Positions 55,769 through 64,000 of a stretch of DNA of 64,000 nucleotides are shown here, in pieces. The position numbers and the translations under genes are program-made. Position 1 is the stretch's first letter. Each line of letters begins with the position of its first letter. The stretch is from Nannocystis pusilla (GTDB lineage Bacteria; Myxococcota_A; Polyangia; Nannocystales; Nannocystaceae). The notes beneath the pieces are model-generated. The model did not search any database, was not told the origin of the DNA, and saw only the letters and a list, made by a program, of their open reading frames with translations. The stretch lies in contig NZ_JAIRAU010000057.1 in the NCBI RefSeq assembly GCF_020073745.1, forward strand, positions 143,501 to 207,500, given 5' to 3'.

Positions 55769-56851
55769 ATGCGTGGCGTGGTCGTCGGGTTGATGGCGAG
55801 TTGGTTGTGGGTGACGGGGGCGCGCGCGCAGGAGCCCGAGCCGGCCGTGGCGGCCGCCCCCGAGGTCGAGCCGCCGCCGACGTGGCGGTTCAAACAGAAG
55901 GACCGCCCCGTCAAGGTCGTGGTGCTGGCCGGCTCGATCGGCGCGTGGCCGAAGCAGCCGTACGCGGAGCGGCTGGCGGCGATGTGCCAGAACGTCGAGG
56001 TCCGCAACCTGTCGAAGGTCGGCTTCGGCGCGCTGCAGCTCAAGCAGCGGTTCAAGCAGCAATTCCTCGAGAACCCCTACGTCAACCTGCGCGACCCGGA
56101 GCTCGAGTACTGGCTGGTGTTCCAGGGCGGGCTCAACAGCGTGGGCACGCCCGAGCGCACGAACCACGACATCCGCGAGATGTTCACGCTGGCCCACGCG
56201 CGCGGGATCAAGGTGGTCGCCCTCAGCCTCACGCCGTGGGGCGACGACTCGGACCCGAAGCGCTGGGCCGGCGCGGCGGGGCTGCGCTACCTGCGGGCGA
56301 CGCGGACGGTGGTCGATTTCGTGCTGGGCTCGCTGGCTCCCCGCGAGGCGCTGGGCGACTTCGCCGGCAAGCGAGCCGCGGGCGCCGACGCGCCGTGGCA
56401 ACCCGACGAGCTGCCGGAGGTGGCGGTCGACCTGTACCGCTCGTCGCTGCGCAACGAGGCGGCGCCGCTGCGCGACGTCGAGGCGATGCGCGCGGCGCTG
56501 ACGAAGGACGGGCTGTGGAAGCGCCAGCACGCGGCGCTCGACGAGGCGGCGCGCGAGGCGGCGCTCGCCGCCGACGCGGCCGAGGCCGCCGAGGTGCCGC
56601 GCTGGTTCCTGCGCACCGAGCTGCGGAGCTTCGACCATATCCACCCCAACGCCGAGGGCCACCGGCTGATCGCCGAGACGGCCTGCCCGCGCCTGCCGGC
56701 GAGCTGGGGCTGCACCTGCCCGAACACGCCCGCGGCCGCGGAGAGCCCGGCAGAGGCCCCTGCGTCGCAGCCGCCGCGGCTGCCGATGACGACTCTGCTA
56801 CTTTTGTACCCGCACTGGCTCCGGGTGCTGCTCGGGGCGCCTCACCTGTGA
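55769..56851 (+). CDS. SGNH/GDSL-hydrolase-like secreted protein
   Basis: Signal peptide (RGVVVGLMASWLWVTGARA), then an SGNH-like fold: block I VVVLAGSIGAW (Ser in place of the usual GDS context), block III-like VFQGGLNSVG, and block V FDHIHPNAEGHRLIA with the Asp-His pair. The catalytic Ser assignment is uncertain because block I reads AGS rather than GDS. 360 aa, periplasmic or secreted. It lies 3 bp after the DUF2914-like gene and 10 bp before a small membrane protein gene, all one transcript. Confidence 0.78.
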   Translation: MRGVVVGLMASWLWVTGARAQEPEPAVAAAPEVEPPPTWRFKQKDRPVKVVVLAGSIGAWPKQPYAERLAAMCQNVEVRNLSKVGFGALQLKQRFKQQFLENPYVNLRDPELEYWLVFQGGLNSVGTPERTNHDIREMFTLAHARGIKVVALSLTPWGDDSDPKRWAGAAGLRYLRATRTVVDFVLGSLAPREALGDFAGKRAAGADAPWQPDELPEVAVDLYRSSLRNEAAPLRDVEAMRAALTKDGLWKRQHAALDEAAREAALAADAAEAAEVPRWFLRTELRSFDHIHPNAEGHRLIAETACPRLPASWGCTCPNTPAAAESPAEAPASQPPRLPMTTLLLLYPHWLRVLLGAPHL

Positions 56852-56861
56852 GCCACACGCC

Positions 56862-57083
56862 ATGACCGAGCTGCTGAACCTGATCATCACCATCCTCGCC
56901 CTGATCGTGGCGGTCGTCGCGGGGCTGTGGTTCGGCGCCAAGCTGGCGGAGAGCACCCGCGACGAGCACGGCCGCTCGCGCAAGAGCCTGAGCTCGGCGC
57001 TGCGCGAGACGACCACGAGCGCAGCGGTGAAGCTGTGGCGCTGGCGGCGGGCCCGCGCGCGCGAGGCGGCGAAGAAGGAGTAG
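56862..57083 (+). CDS. Small single-pass membrane protein (73 aa)
   Basis: One membrane segment LLNLIITILALIVAVVAGLWFGA at residues 4-26, followed by a highly basic tail (RRARAREAAKK). ATG 56862, 10 bp after the SGNH-like gene. No family recognised. Followed by the best hairpin-forming dyad array of the window. Confidence 0.62.
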   Translation: MTELLNLIITILALIVAVVAGLWFGAKLAESTRDEHGRSRKSLSSALRETTTSAAVKLWRWRRARAREAAKKE

Positions 57084-57107
57084 CTCGGCGGGGCTCGGGA
57101 CTGCCCG

Positions 57108-57181
57108 CATGTCCTTCAGGGCATGCTCATGAGAGCATGCCCTGAAGGACATGCTCGGAGCGTCATGTCCTCTCGGCCATG
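57108..57181. repeat. Array of six 14-bp-phased dyad units forming a 21-bp perfect hairpin
   Basis: Cores CATG at 57108, 57122, 57136, 57150, 57164 and 57178 are each exactly 14 bp apart. Units 1-2 and 3-4 are reverse complements, so 57108-57153 folds into a perfect 21-bp stem with a 4-nt ATGA loop. The array lies between the convergent genes ending at 57083 (+) and 57163 (-) and includes the stop codon of the latter. It could act as a bidirectional terminator, though no T-run follows. Confidence 0.92.
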
Positions 57182-59781
57182 GCGCGGCGCTTGTTGTCGC
57201 GGTCGAGCGCGCGCCAGCGCAGGCCGGCGGCCACGACGACCACGACGCTGACGAGGGCGATCCACGGGACCCGCGGCGACTTGGGCTTCTTCTTGTTCCA
57301 CGCGCTGAGGTGGTTCTTCACCCACGGGCGGAACTCGCCGGGGGCCAGCAGCGGGAGGCCGTGGCGGGCGCGGATGGTGTTGGGCAGCTGGGCGTTGATG
57401 TCGGTGCACTCGCCGGTGTAGACGAGCTTGCGGAAGCGGTTGGAGGCGAGGCGCTCCTCGGGCTTGTAGGGGCCTTTTTTGGCCACTTCCTCGGGGGTGG
57501 GGATGACGTAGGAGAGCTTGAAGAGCTCGACCTTCTTCGGCGCCTGGCCGCCGTGCTTGAGGGCCCAGTCGCGGCAGACCCACCGGGCGTGCCACTTCTG
57601 ATACCACTCGCCCTTGCCGCCCTCGCCGCCGATGATCCGGCGGTTGATCTTGCGCTGGCGGGTGTAGCCGAGCCACGGGATCGGCTTGTTGTCGGGGTGG
57701 TAGACGTCGGTGTTGAGGTCGTAGGCGGTGCCGTCGTGGTCGGTGACCATGACCTGCATGAAGATGTTGCTGCGCGGCGGGTTGGGCGCGAACATCTTCC
57801 AGCCCTGGGCGGTCTGGCTGGTGCGGATCCACCACTTGAACGGATCCTGCGCGCGCACCCGCCAGCCGGTCTTGCTCTCGCCGCCGAGGCTGTCCTTCTC
57901 GGGCAGCAGCCAGATCGCCACGCCGGTGCAGTGGTAGACGACGAACGCGCCGGCGAGGAAGCGACCCATCGAGCCGTAGGCCCACGGGCGCCGCGGCCGC
58001 CCGGTGTACGGGTCGATGCGCGACAGCTGCTCGGCCCCGCTCCGCTGGGCGACGGTGAAGCCGACGACCGCGAGGCCGGCGAAGATCGCCGCGCCGGTGG
58101 CCGCCCACGGGACGCCGAGGTCGGTCTCGGCGACGACGTAGACGCCGGCGACGGCGACCACCACCGCGCCCGCCAGCGCCCACGCGGGCAGAGCGGCGGC
58201 GTCGCGGTGGAGGTGCGGGAGGGTCGCGTCCTCGGCCGGCAGCGGCGCGTCGCCGCGGGTGATGTCCTTCGGGACAGGTAGGCCGAGGCGCCCGAGCCGC
58301 TCGCCGATGGCCCGCAGCAGGAAGGCGACCTCGCTGCCGTTGAGGAACGCGATGTAGGTGGCCATCGTCGCCGGCGTGAACCAGCCGATGTTCATCATCA
58401 CGATCAGGTGGGCGTGGAAGATGAGCCCGAGGCCGAGCCACAGGCGCCGACCGAGGAACCAGGTGCAGAACCAGTCGAGGTCGAGGGTGTGTCGCCGACC
58501 GCCGAGGGTGACTGTGGGCGGCCGGTTGCCGAGCCACCAGAAGAGGCCGCCGACGACGGCCATGCCGGTCAGCCAGATCGGCGGCAACCACCGCTGCCAG
58601 GTCGCCAGGCTCGCCATGCCCTGGCGCGGAAGGGCCGGGATGTGGAACGGCAGGGTGATGTAGACGACGACCAGGCCGACGAGCCCGAGGCCGAGCCAGC
58701 AGGCGCGCACGGCCCAGCGCTGCCAGTCCGGCAGCGGCGGCAGCTGCTCGCGGCGCACGAAGCGGACCACCAGGCCGAGCACCACCAGCGGGAAGAAGGC
58801 CTCCCAGTAGTGGGTGATGATCGTGTTGATGCGGAAGAGGTTGGTCCCGAAGACGGCCGAGAGCTGCTGCGGCTCGAAGCGGTAGAAGTGGTCGAGGTTG
58901 AGCGCGTAGTAGAAAGCGTCGCCCTTGGCCCAGATGTCGCCGTTTTTGACGGTGCCGGTCGAGCAGTAGAGGGCGGCGAGCTGGAGGATCATGATCATCC
59001 GCGGCCAGGCGGGGATCAGGCGGTAGACGGCCTCGAGGCCCTGCGGGTGCTCGGCGCTCGCAGCGACGCCGGCACCGCCGCCGGGACCGTCGCGCGTGCT
59101 GAGGCGCCCCTGCGCGCGCAGGCGACGGCAGCGCAGCCAGTTGTCGACGCTGTAGGCGGCGCCGCAGCGCGACAGGCACAGGTAGAGCAGGAAGCAGCGG
59201 TAGACGTTCTCCGTGCCCTCCCAGAACACCTGGTTGCGCAGGATGATGGCGTGGAAGAGCAGCAGCGTGGCCCACTTGGCGATGTTCGTCCGGAAGCCGA
59301 CGATCAGGCACACGCAGGCGACCTCGAACGCGCCGAGGACGACCCAGAAGGCCGCCGGCGAGTCCCAGAAGAACAGCGGCGAGTACTTCGGACCCTTGAG
59401 CCACTCGACCACGGCGCCCCAGTCGAAGAAGCCGTACGGCTCGGGGTCGATGCCGTCGCCGAAGCCGGCGAACTGCTCCCTGGCGAACACCTCGCGCGCG
59501 ACGTCGGTGAGGAACAACCCCTCGTCGGTGAAGAGGTAGATGAAGAGGTCCGACAGGCCGTTGATGTTGGCGAGGGTGACGAGGCCGAAGACGATGCGGA
59601 AGAGCGCCATCGTCCGCGGGTCCTCGGCGCGCAGGAACAGCCGGCGAAACGCCTCGCGGTGGAAGATGCAGACGGCGACGAAGAACACGAAGCCGAGCAG
59701 CATCCACCAACCCACGGTCGGCGACAGCGCCAGCGCTTCGGCGTTTGGGATCCGTTCGTCCGCGAGGAGGCCGAGCAGCAT
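57163..59781 (-). CDS. HTTM-domain (vitamin-K-dependent carboxylase-like) membrane protein, copy 1
   Basis: 872 aa. The N-terminal part has the horizontally transferred transmembrane (HTTM) domain: FRIVFGLVTLANINGLSDLFIYLFTDEGLFL, then FGFFDW and YSPLFFWDSPAAFWVVLG, and FWEGTENVYRCFLLYLCLSRCGAAYSVDNW. About ten membrane segments run to residue ~600. The C-terminal ~250 residues are soluble, with GWKMFAPNPPRSNIFMQVMV, the block common to HTTM proteins. It ends in a membrane helix with a basic tail. A paralogue lies directly upstream, with a terminator between. Carboxylase activity is not implied. A dyad copy sits at 58261. Confidence 0.82.
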   Translation of the reverse strand: MLLGLLADERIPNAEALALSPTVGWWMLLGFVFFVAVCIFHREAFRRLFLRAEDPRTMALFRIVFGLVTLANINGLSDLFIYLFTDEGLFLTDVAREVFAREQFAGFGDGIDPEPYGFFDWGAVVEWLKGPKYSPLFFWDSPAAFWVVLGAFEVACVCLIVGFRTNIAKWATLLLFHAIILRNQVFWEGTENVYRCFLLYLCLSRCGAAYSVDNWLRCRRLRAQGRLSTRDGPGGGAGVAASAEHPQGLEAVYRLIPAWPRMIMILQLAALYCSTGTVKNGDIWAKGDAFYYALNLDHFYRFEPQQLSAVFGTNLFRINTIITHYWEAFFPLVVLGLVVRFVRREQLPPLPDWQRWAVRACWLGLGLVGLVVVYITLPFHIPALPRQGMASLATWQRWLPPIWLTGMAVVGGLFWWLGNRPPTVTLGGRRHTLDLDWFCTWFLGRRLWLGLGLIFHAHLIVMMNIGWFTPATMATYIAFLNGSEVAFLLRAIGERLGRLGLPVPKDITRGDAPLPAEDATLPHLHRDAAALPAWALAGAVVVAVAGVYVVAETDLGVPWAATGAAIFAGLAVVGFTVAQRSGAEQLSRIDPYTGRPRRPWAYGSMGRFLAGAFVVYHCTGVAIWLLPEKDSLGGESKTGWRVRAQDPFKWWIRTSQTAQGWKMFAPNPPRSNIFMQVMVTDHDGTAYDLNTDVYHPDNKPIPWLGYTRQRKINRRIIGGEGGKGEWYQKWHARWVCRDWALKHGGQAPKKVELFKLSYVIPTPEEVAKKGPYKPEERLASNRFRKLVYTGECTDINAQLPNTIRARHGLPLLAPGEFRPWVKNHLSAWNKKKPKSPRVPWIALVSVVVVVAAGLRWRALDRDNKRRAMAERT
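58261..58278. repeat. 14-bp-phased dyad in the HTTM copy 1 gene
   Basis: GATGTCC-TTCG-GGACAGG with a TTCG centre, encoding a cytoplasmic or periplasmic loop (GLPVPKDI). Confidence 0.75.
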
Positions 59782-59794
59782 GTGCAGGGATTAA

Positions 59795-59825
59795 AACAAA
59801 AGGCCCGGCAGGACGCCGGGCCTTC
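59795..59825 (-). terminator. Rho-independent terminator after HTTM copy 2
   Basis: On the minus strand AAGGCCCGGC/GCCGGGCCTT (10-bp stem, 5-nt loop) is followed by TTGTTTTAAT. It separates the two HTTM genes, so copy 1 must have its own promoter or rely on read-through. Confidence 0.88.
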
Positions 59826-59842
59826 TGCTGTGAGGTGCCGTG

Positions 59843-62812
59843 TCAGTTGGCCGGCTTCGACAGCGGCCGGGTCTCCGGCGGCGTGGCCGGAGCCTCCGGC
59901 ACGGCCGCCTCGCCCTCACCCTTGGCCAGCGAGGGCTTGATCGTCGCGGCGCGCTTGCCGGCCGACGTGGTCGAGCTCGTCTTGGTCGCGTCGGTGGTGG
60001 TCTTCGGCGGGTCGTAGCGCCTGTCCCACGCCTTCTTCTTGTTGTGGATCCACGGCTTGAACACGCCCTCCTCGAGCAGCGGCAGGCCGTGGCGCTCGCG
60101 GATGAAGTTGGGCAGCTGCCCGTGGTCCGACGAGGCGCACTTGGTGGTGTGCTGCCGCTCCTCGCGGCCCGTGTCGTAGAGCAGCTTCTCGGGCACGTAC
60201 CAGCCCTGCTTGGCCACGATCTCCGGCGCCGGCATGCGGTACGTGACCTTGTAGAGCTCGACCTTCTGCGGCATCACCCCGCGGTGGCTCAGCGCCCACT
60301 GGCGGCAGACGTAGCGCGCGTACCACTGCTGGTACCAGTCGCCCTTGCCCGACTCGCCGCCGATGATGCGCCGGTTCATCTTGCGCATGCGGTCGTTCCA
60401 GACCCACGGGATCGGCTTGCGCTCGAGCGCGTAGGTGTCGGTCCGCAGGTCCCAGCGCTCGCCGGTCTCGTCGGTCACGACGGTGCGCATGAGCACGTTG
60501 TGCCGCGGCGGGTTGGGCGCGAACATGCCCCACTGCTGGTCGGTCTGCGTCGCCAGCACCCAGGTCGAGAACGGCTCGCGCGCCTTGATCCGGAACGTCG
60601 AGATGCAGTCCTTCTCGGGCAGCTCCCACACGGCGATGGCGACGACGTGATAGAGGACGAGCGCGCCGATGAAGAGCCGGCCGCCCGGTCCGTACGACCA
60701 CGGAGCGATCGTGCCCCCGGTCTGCGGGTCGATCGCCGGCATGTCGGGCTCGCGCCTGGGCCGGTCCGGCGGCGAGAAGGTCAGGCCGATCTTCGCCAGG
60801 TGCCGGTGCACCGCCGGGATCTGGTTGAGGCACACCACGAGCAAGATCGAGCCGGTGGCCGCGAGCTTGTAGTAGAGGAGCTGGTCCTTCTCCTGCGTGG
60901 TCTCGCCGGTCAGGCTCATCAGCCACAGGTAGGCGAAGATCCCGACCGCGAGGCCGACCAGCTTGGCGACGAAGTGCTTCGTGCCGCGATGACCCTGGAC
61001 GTACGTGTAGAGCGTCAGGAAGAACATCATCGCGATCAGGGTCCACGCGAAGTGGATGCCCTGATTCACCCCTGCGGCCGTCTCCTCGCGGCCGAGCACG
61101 CTGACCTTGAACCAGGGCACCAGCGGGCTGGCGTGCAGGACCACGCCGACGATGGCCGCGACGAGCATGCCGTAGAGCACGGTCGGCGGCAGGCGGCGGC
61201 CGTCGCGGCGGTGATGCGGCAGGGTGCGGTCCTCGGCCGGCAGCGGCGGCTCGCCGCGCCGCACGTCGGCGGGGAGCGGTAGCCACGGGAAGGCCCGCGC
61301 GAGCCCACGCCCGAAGAAGCGGAGGATCCGCCCCGGCTCGTCGCCCTGCAGGAAGAACAGGTACGTCGACATCATGATCGGCGGGAACATGCCGATGTTC
61401 ATGAGGAGCTGGAGGTTGCCGTGGAACACCAGGCCGCAGGTGAGCCACACCCGCCGGCCGAGGAACCACCGGCAGAACCAGTCGAGGTCGAGCAGGTAGC
61501 GCTTGCCGCGGATCTTCAGCGTCGGCGGGCGCCGGCCCAGCCACCAGAACAGCCCGCCCACGGCCGCCATCAGCGCGATCCAGCCGACCGCGGTGAAGAT
61601 CTGCACGCGCTGGGTGGTCCACCAGCTCCTCGGCAGCTCGACGTGGTGCACCGGCAGGGTGATGAGCACGACCGCCAGGCAGCCGAGCCCGAACGCGACC
61701 CAGCAGGCGCGCACGGCCCACAGGCGCCAGCCCTCCAGCCGCGGCAGCTTCTCGCGGATGCCCCAGCGGACGATGGTGCCGAGCACCATCAGCGGGAACA
61801 AGGCCTCGAACCAGTGGGTGATCCACGTGGCCAGGCGGAACATGTTGAGGCCCAGGATCGACGACACTTCCTGCGGGTAGAACCGGTAGAAGTGGTCCAT
61901 GTTGAGGGCGTAGTAGAGGGCGTCGCCCTTGGCCCACACGTGCCCGTTCTTGACCACGCCGGTGAAGCAGTACAGCACCCCGAGGTTGAGCATCATCAGG
62001 TTGCGCGGCCACGCGGGGATCAGGCGGTAGATCGCCTGCAGGCCGCGTGGATGCTCGGGGCTGGGGGCCACGCCGGCGCCGCCGCCGGGGCCGTGGCGCT
62101 CGGACAGCAGGCCTTGCTTGCGCAGCTTGCGGGTGCGCAGCCAGTTGTCGATGCTGTACGCGTGGCCGCTCTTGGCCAGCAGCAAGTAGAAGAAGAACAC
62201 CCGGTAGACCAGCTCCGTGCCCTCCCAGAACAGGTGGTTCCGGAGGAAGAAGCTGTTCATCATCAGGAAGCTCAGGACGCCCATCACCCGCGTCTTCCAC
62301 CCGAACATGAAGAGGGCGGTGACCGTGTAGAAGCCGATGAGCTGCACCCACATGGCCGTGGGCGTGTCCCAGAAGTACAGCAGCGAGTACTTGTGGCCCT
62401 TGAAGAATTCGAGGGCGGCCGGGAAGTCGAAGAAGCCGTAGGGGTCGTCGCCGATGCCGTCGCCGAAGCCCTTGAACTGCCCCGGCGCGACCAGCTGGCG
62501 GGCCGCGTCACTGAGGAAGATGCCTTCGTCCGAGAAGAGGAAGGTGAAGTACTCCCACAGGTCGTTGATATTGCAGATGCAGAGGAAGGCGAAGACGATG
62601 CGGAACATCGCCACCGGCCGCGGGTCCTCGTTCGTCAGCCACCACCGGCGCCAGCGCTCGCTTTGGAGCAGGAAGATCAGGCATGCAAAAACAGCGCACG
62701 CCAGCATGACCCAGCCGACCGTCGGCGACATGGCGATGGCGTCGTCGTTCGGGATGCGGTCGGGATTTGCGAGAGCGAACGCAAAAGCTGCGGCCGAGGA
62801 CAACCCAAGCAT
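59843..62812 (-). CDS. HTTM-domain (vitamin-K-dependent carboxylase-like) membrane protein, copy 2
   Basis: 989 aa, same architecture as copy 1: FRIVFAFLCICNINDLWEYFTFLFSDEGIFL, YGFFDFPAALEFFKGHKYSLLYFWDTPTAMW, FWEGTELVYRVFFFYLLLAKSGHAYSIDNWLR, then QWGMFAPNPPRHNVLMRTVV in the soluble C-terminal part. It has a longer membrane section and a Lys/Thr/Ala-rich tail of ~60 residues that copy 1 lacks. The two copies align over most of their length and clearly arose by duplication. HTTM proteins are thought to be spread by lateral transfer. The function in bacteria is unknown. Confidence 0.84.
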   Translation of the reverse strand: MLGLSSAAAFAFALANPDRIPNDDAIAMSPTVGWVMLACAVFACLIFLLQSERWRRWWLTNEDPRPVAMFRIVFAFLCICNINDLWEYFTFLFSDEGIFLSDAARQLVAPGQFKGFGDGIGDDPYGFFDFPAALEFFKGHKYSLLYFWDTPTAMWVQLIGFYTVTALFMFGWKTRVMGVLSFLMMNSFFLRNHLFWEGTELVYRVFFFYLLLAKSGHAYSIDNWLRTRKLRKQGLLSERHGPGGGAGVAPSPEHPRGLQAIYRLIPAWPRNLMMLNLGVLYCFTGVVKNGHVWAKGDALYYALNMDHFYRFYPQEVSSILGLNMFRLATWITHWFEALFPLMVLGTIVRWGIREKLPRLEGWRLWAVRACWVAFGLGCLAVVLITLPVHHVELPRSWWTTQRVQIFTAVGWIALMAAVGGLFWWLGRRPPTLKIRGKRYLLDLDWFCRWFLGRRVWLTCGLVFHGNLQLLMNIGMFPPIMMSTYLFFLQGDEPGRILRFFGRGLARAFPWLPLPADVRRGEPPLPAEDRTLPHHRRDGRRLPPTVLYGMLVAAIVGVVLHASPLVPWFKVSVLGREETAAGVNQGIHFAWTLIAMMFFLTLYTYVQGHRGTKHFVAKLVGLAVGIFAYLWLMSLTGETTQEKDQLLYYKLAATGSILLVVCLNQIPAVHRHLAKIGLTFSPPDRPRREPDMPAIDPQTGGTIAPWSYGPGGRLFIGALVLYHVVAIAVWELPEKDCISTFRIKAREPFSTWVLATQTDQQWGMFAPNPPRHNVLMRTVVTDETGERWDLRTDTYALERKPIPWVWNDRMRKMNRRIIGGESGKGDWYQQWYARYVCRQWALSHRGVMPQKVELYKVTYRMPAPEIVAKQGWYVPEKLLYDTGREERQHTTKCASSDHGQLPNFIRERHGLPLLEEGVFKPWIHNKKKAWDRRYDPPKTTTDATKTSSTTSAGKRAATIKPSLAKGEGEAAVPEAPATPPETRPLSKPAN

Positions 62813-62942
62813 AGGCAGGGAGTGTCCTGGACGGCCCTAGGCAGGCGCAAGCGCAAAAAAGGCCAGTCCTTCCGCGGGTGTCGGCCGTCGCGCCGGGCGC
62901 CGAGGCTTGACTCGACCGCCGACCCCGGCCATCGTCCGGCCA

Positions 62943-63719
62943 ATGTTCGTCCCGCGCGAACGCGTCCGCCTGCAGGGTTTCAACAACCTGACCAAGGTGG
63001 TCAGCTTCAACCTCTACGACTTCTTCGTCGCTCGCACCGACGAGGAGCGGCACGCCTACGTCCGCTATATCGACGAGAAGTTCAGCGCCGAGCGCATCAC
63101 CGACATGCTGCGCGAGATCGCGCACATCATCGACGCCGAGGTCCTGTCGGTCTCCGCCCAGGACTACGAGCCGCAGGGCGCGAGCTCGTTGGTGTTGATG
63201 AGCGATCTCGGGCAAAAGAAGGTGGCCGACGAAGTGATGGGCCACACGAGCATCGGCGCGCACCTCACCAAGAGTCACTTGTGCGCGCACACGTACCCGG
63301 ACTGGTACGACCCCAAGGGCATCTGCAGCTTCCGCGTCGACATCGACATCGCGACCTGCGGGACGATCGTGCCGCTGCGGGCGCTGAACTTCATGTTCGA
63401 CAGCTTCGAGAACGACGTCGTCATCATCGACTACGTGGTCCGCGGCTTCACGCGCGACGCCGAAGGTCGGCGGGTCTACATGGACCACACGCTGCGGTCG
63501 ATCCAGGACTTCATCGACCCGAAGATCATCGCCGACTACCACTGCGAGGACCTCGTGCTGCAGAACGAGAACATCTGGCAGACGAAGATGATGCGCACGC
63601 GGCTCGACCCGTCGGCGTACTTCCCGCCCGATGTCGACCCCAAGGCGCCCGAGAGCCTGGCGCGCCTCGACGACGTGCGGCGCGAGATGGTCGGGATCTT
63701 CTACGGCTGGCCCGGCTGA
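62943..63719 (+). CDS. speD: S-adenosylmethionine decarboxylase proenzyme (E. coli SpeD type)
   Basis: Makes decarboxylated SAM, the aminopropyl donor for spermidine. The whole protein follows the E. coli-type SpeD pattern: LQGFNNLTKVVSFNLYDF, AQDYEPQGASSLVLMS, the processing motif LTKSHLCAHTYPD with the self-cleaving Ser at residue 111 (pyruvoyl precursor), FRVDIDIATCGTIVPLRALN and DYVVRGFTRD. 258 aa, normal length. ATG 62943. speE is not adjacent; the 3' end overlaps the convergent EamA gene by 19 bp. Confidence 0.95.
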   Translation: MFVPRERVRLQGFNNLTKVVSFNLYDFFVARTDEERHAYVRYIDEKFSAERITDMLREIAHIIDAEVLSVSAQDYEPQGASSLVLMSDLGQKKVADEVMGHTSIGAHLTKSHLCAHTYPDWYDPKGICSFRVDIDIATCGTIVPLRALNFMFDSFENDVVIIDYVVRGFTRDAEGRRVYMDHTLRSIQDFIDPKIIADYHCEDLVLQNENIWQTKMMRTRLDPSAYFPPDVDPKAPESLARLDDVRREMVGIFYGWPG

Positions 63720-64000
63720 GCTGCCGCGGCCGGTCGGCGCGTGAGGAGAAAGCCGGCCGCGATCAGGAGCGCGGCGCCGGCGAGCGCGCTGACCGGCGCA
63801 TGCGCATCCCAGAAGACGATGTCGACGCCGAGGCTGAGCGGGATCCCGGCGTACGCGACCATGGCCACGCTCGAGGCGGGCGCGAGGCCGTAGGCGCGGG
63901 TCATCCATAGTTGACCGAGCGTGCCGAACAGCGCGGTGCCGCCGAGCAGCGCGAGGTTGTCGCGGGTCAGGTGTCCGGGGCTGAAGTCGCCGTGCGCGAG
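63701..64000 (-). CDS. EamA/DMT-family transporter, C-terminal part (truncated by window)
   Basis: The frame is open to the window edge. The visible ~99 residues contain the family pattern GQLWMTRAYGLAPASSVAMVAYAGIPLS and two membrane segments ending LLIAAGFLLTRRPAA. This is the end of a ten-helix drug/metabolite transporter. The substrate is unknown. Convergent with speD, overlapping its last 19 bp. Confidence 0.8.
   Translation of the reverse strand, partial: LAHGDFSPGHLTRDNLALLGGTALFGTLGQLWMTRAYGLAPASSVAMVAYAGIPLSLGVDIVFWDAHAPVSALAGAALLIAAGFLLTRRPAAAAQPGQP

Overview
The window is very GC-rich, densely coded DNA with strong third-position G/C bias. It carries Thr/Pro/Gly-rich lipoprotein linkers, a Ser/Thr kinase–TPR protein, a CHAT-domain protein, duplicated exbD genes and many lipoproteins of unknown function. 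This gene style fits a myxobacterium (Myxococcota), most likely of the Nannocystis type. That assignment is inference from gene style; no rRNA or taxonomic marker was compared.

Layout. 1-5125: end of a Gly-rich protein, glyoxalase II (gloB), the small SRP RNA with two tRNA-Ser genes, a YyaL-like thioredoxin-fold protein and a third tRNA-Ser. 5172-12935: a zinc-ribbon/TPR membrane protein, an HD-domain phosphohydrolase, a DTW protein, and a four-gene minus-strand run with two ABC ATPases that have no visible permease. 13028-20752: a TonB-ExbB-ExbD-ExbD motor, a TonB-dependent receptor and a receptor-linked lipoprotein. 20816-23712: an OmpR-type regulator, an HSL-type esterase and a secreted protein. 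23752-28175: an ECF sigma factor overlapping a membrane anti-sigma factor fused to TPRs and a CHAT protease, then a UbiA prenyltransferase. 28233-32881: a Ser/Thr kinase, a small membrane protein and hemF. 33015-38428: a second TonB receptor, a PstS-like membrane-anchored binding protein, a DesK/NarL-type kinase and its LuxR-type regulator. 38584-45750: a lipoprotein, tRNA-Val, folK, a frataxin (cyaY), lipoproteins, hemJ, queE and asnS. 45751-46848: an atypical island with a stand-alone protein resembling the N-terminus of IS1634-type transposases. 46849-57083: mostly envelope proteins, hutF, a lipoprotein with two retropepsin-like domains and a YkgJ-type cysteine-cluster protein. 57163-64000: two tandem giant HTTM (vitamin-K-carboxylase-like) membrane proteins, speD, and the end of an EamA transporter.

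The most unusual signal is a dispersed short repeat that cuts across this layout. It is an 18-base dyad of consensus CNTGTCC-N4-GGACANG, a 7-bp stem with a 4-nt loop that is often TTCG or GAAA-like. Copies are phased at exactly 14 bp from one CATG/CAGG core to the next. More than 30 copies lie in the window. They occur singly inside conserved genes and as arrays of 3-8 units between genes, at gene ends, and as translated N-termini. The arrays around 4961, 9548, 12143, 28166, 36325, 53889 and 57108 keep the 14-bp phase almost perfectly. I know of no described element that matches it.

Functional links supported by context are TonB motor plus receptor plus surface lipoprotein, sigma factor plus anti-sigma-CHAT, and receptor plus binding protein plus kinase plus regulator. 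Heme enzymes (hemF, hemJ) and frataxin are present but scattered.
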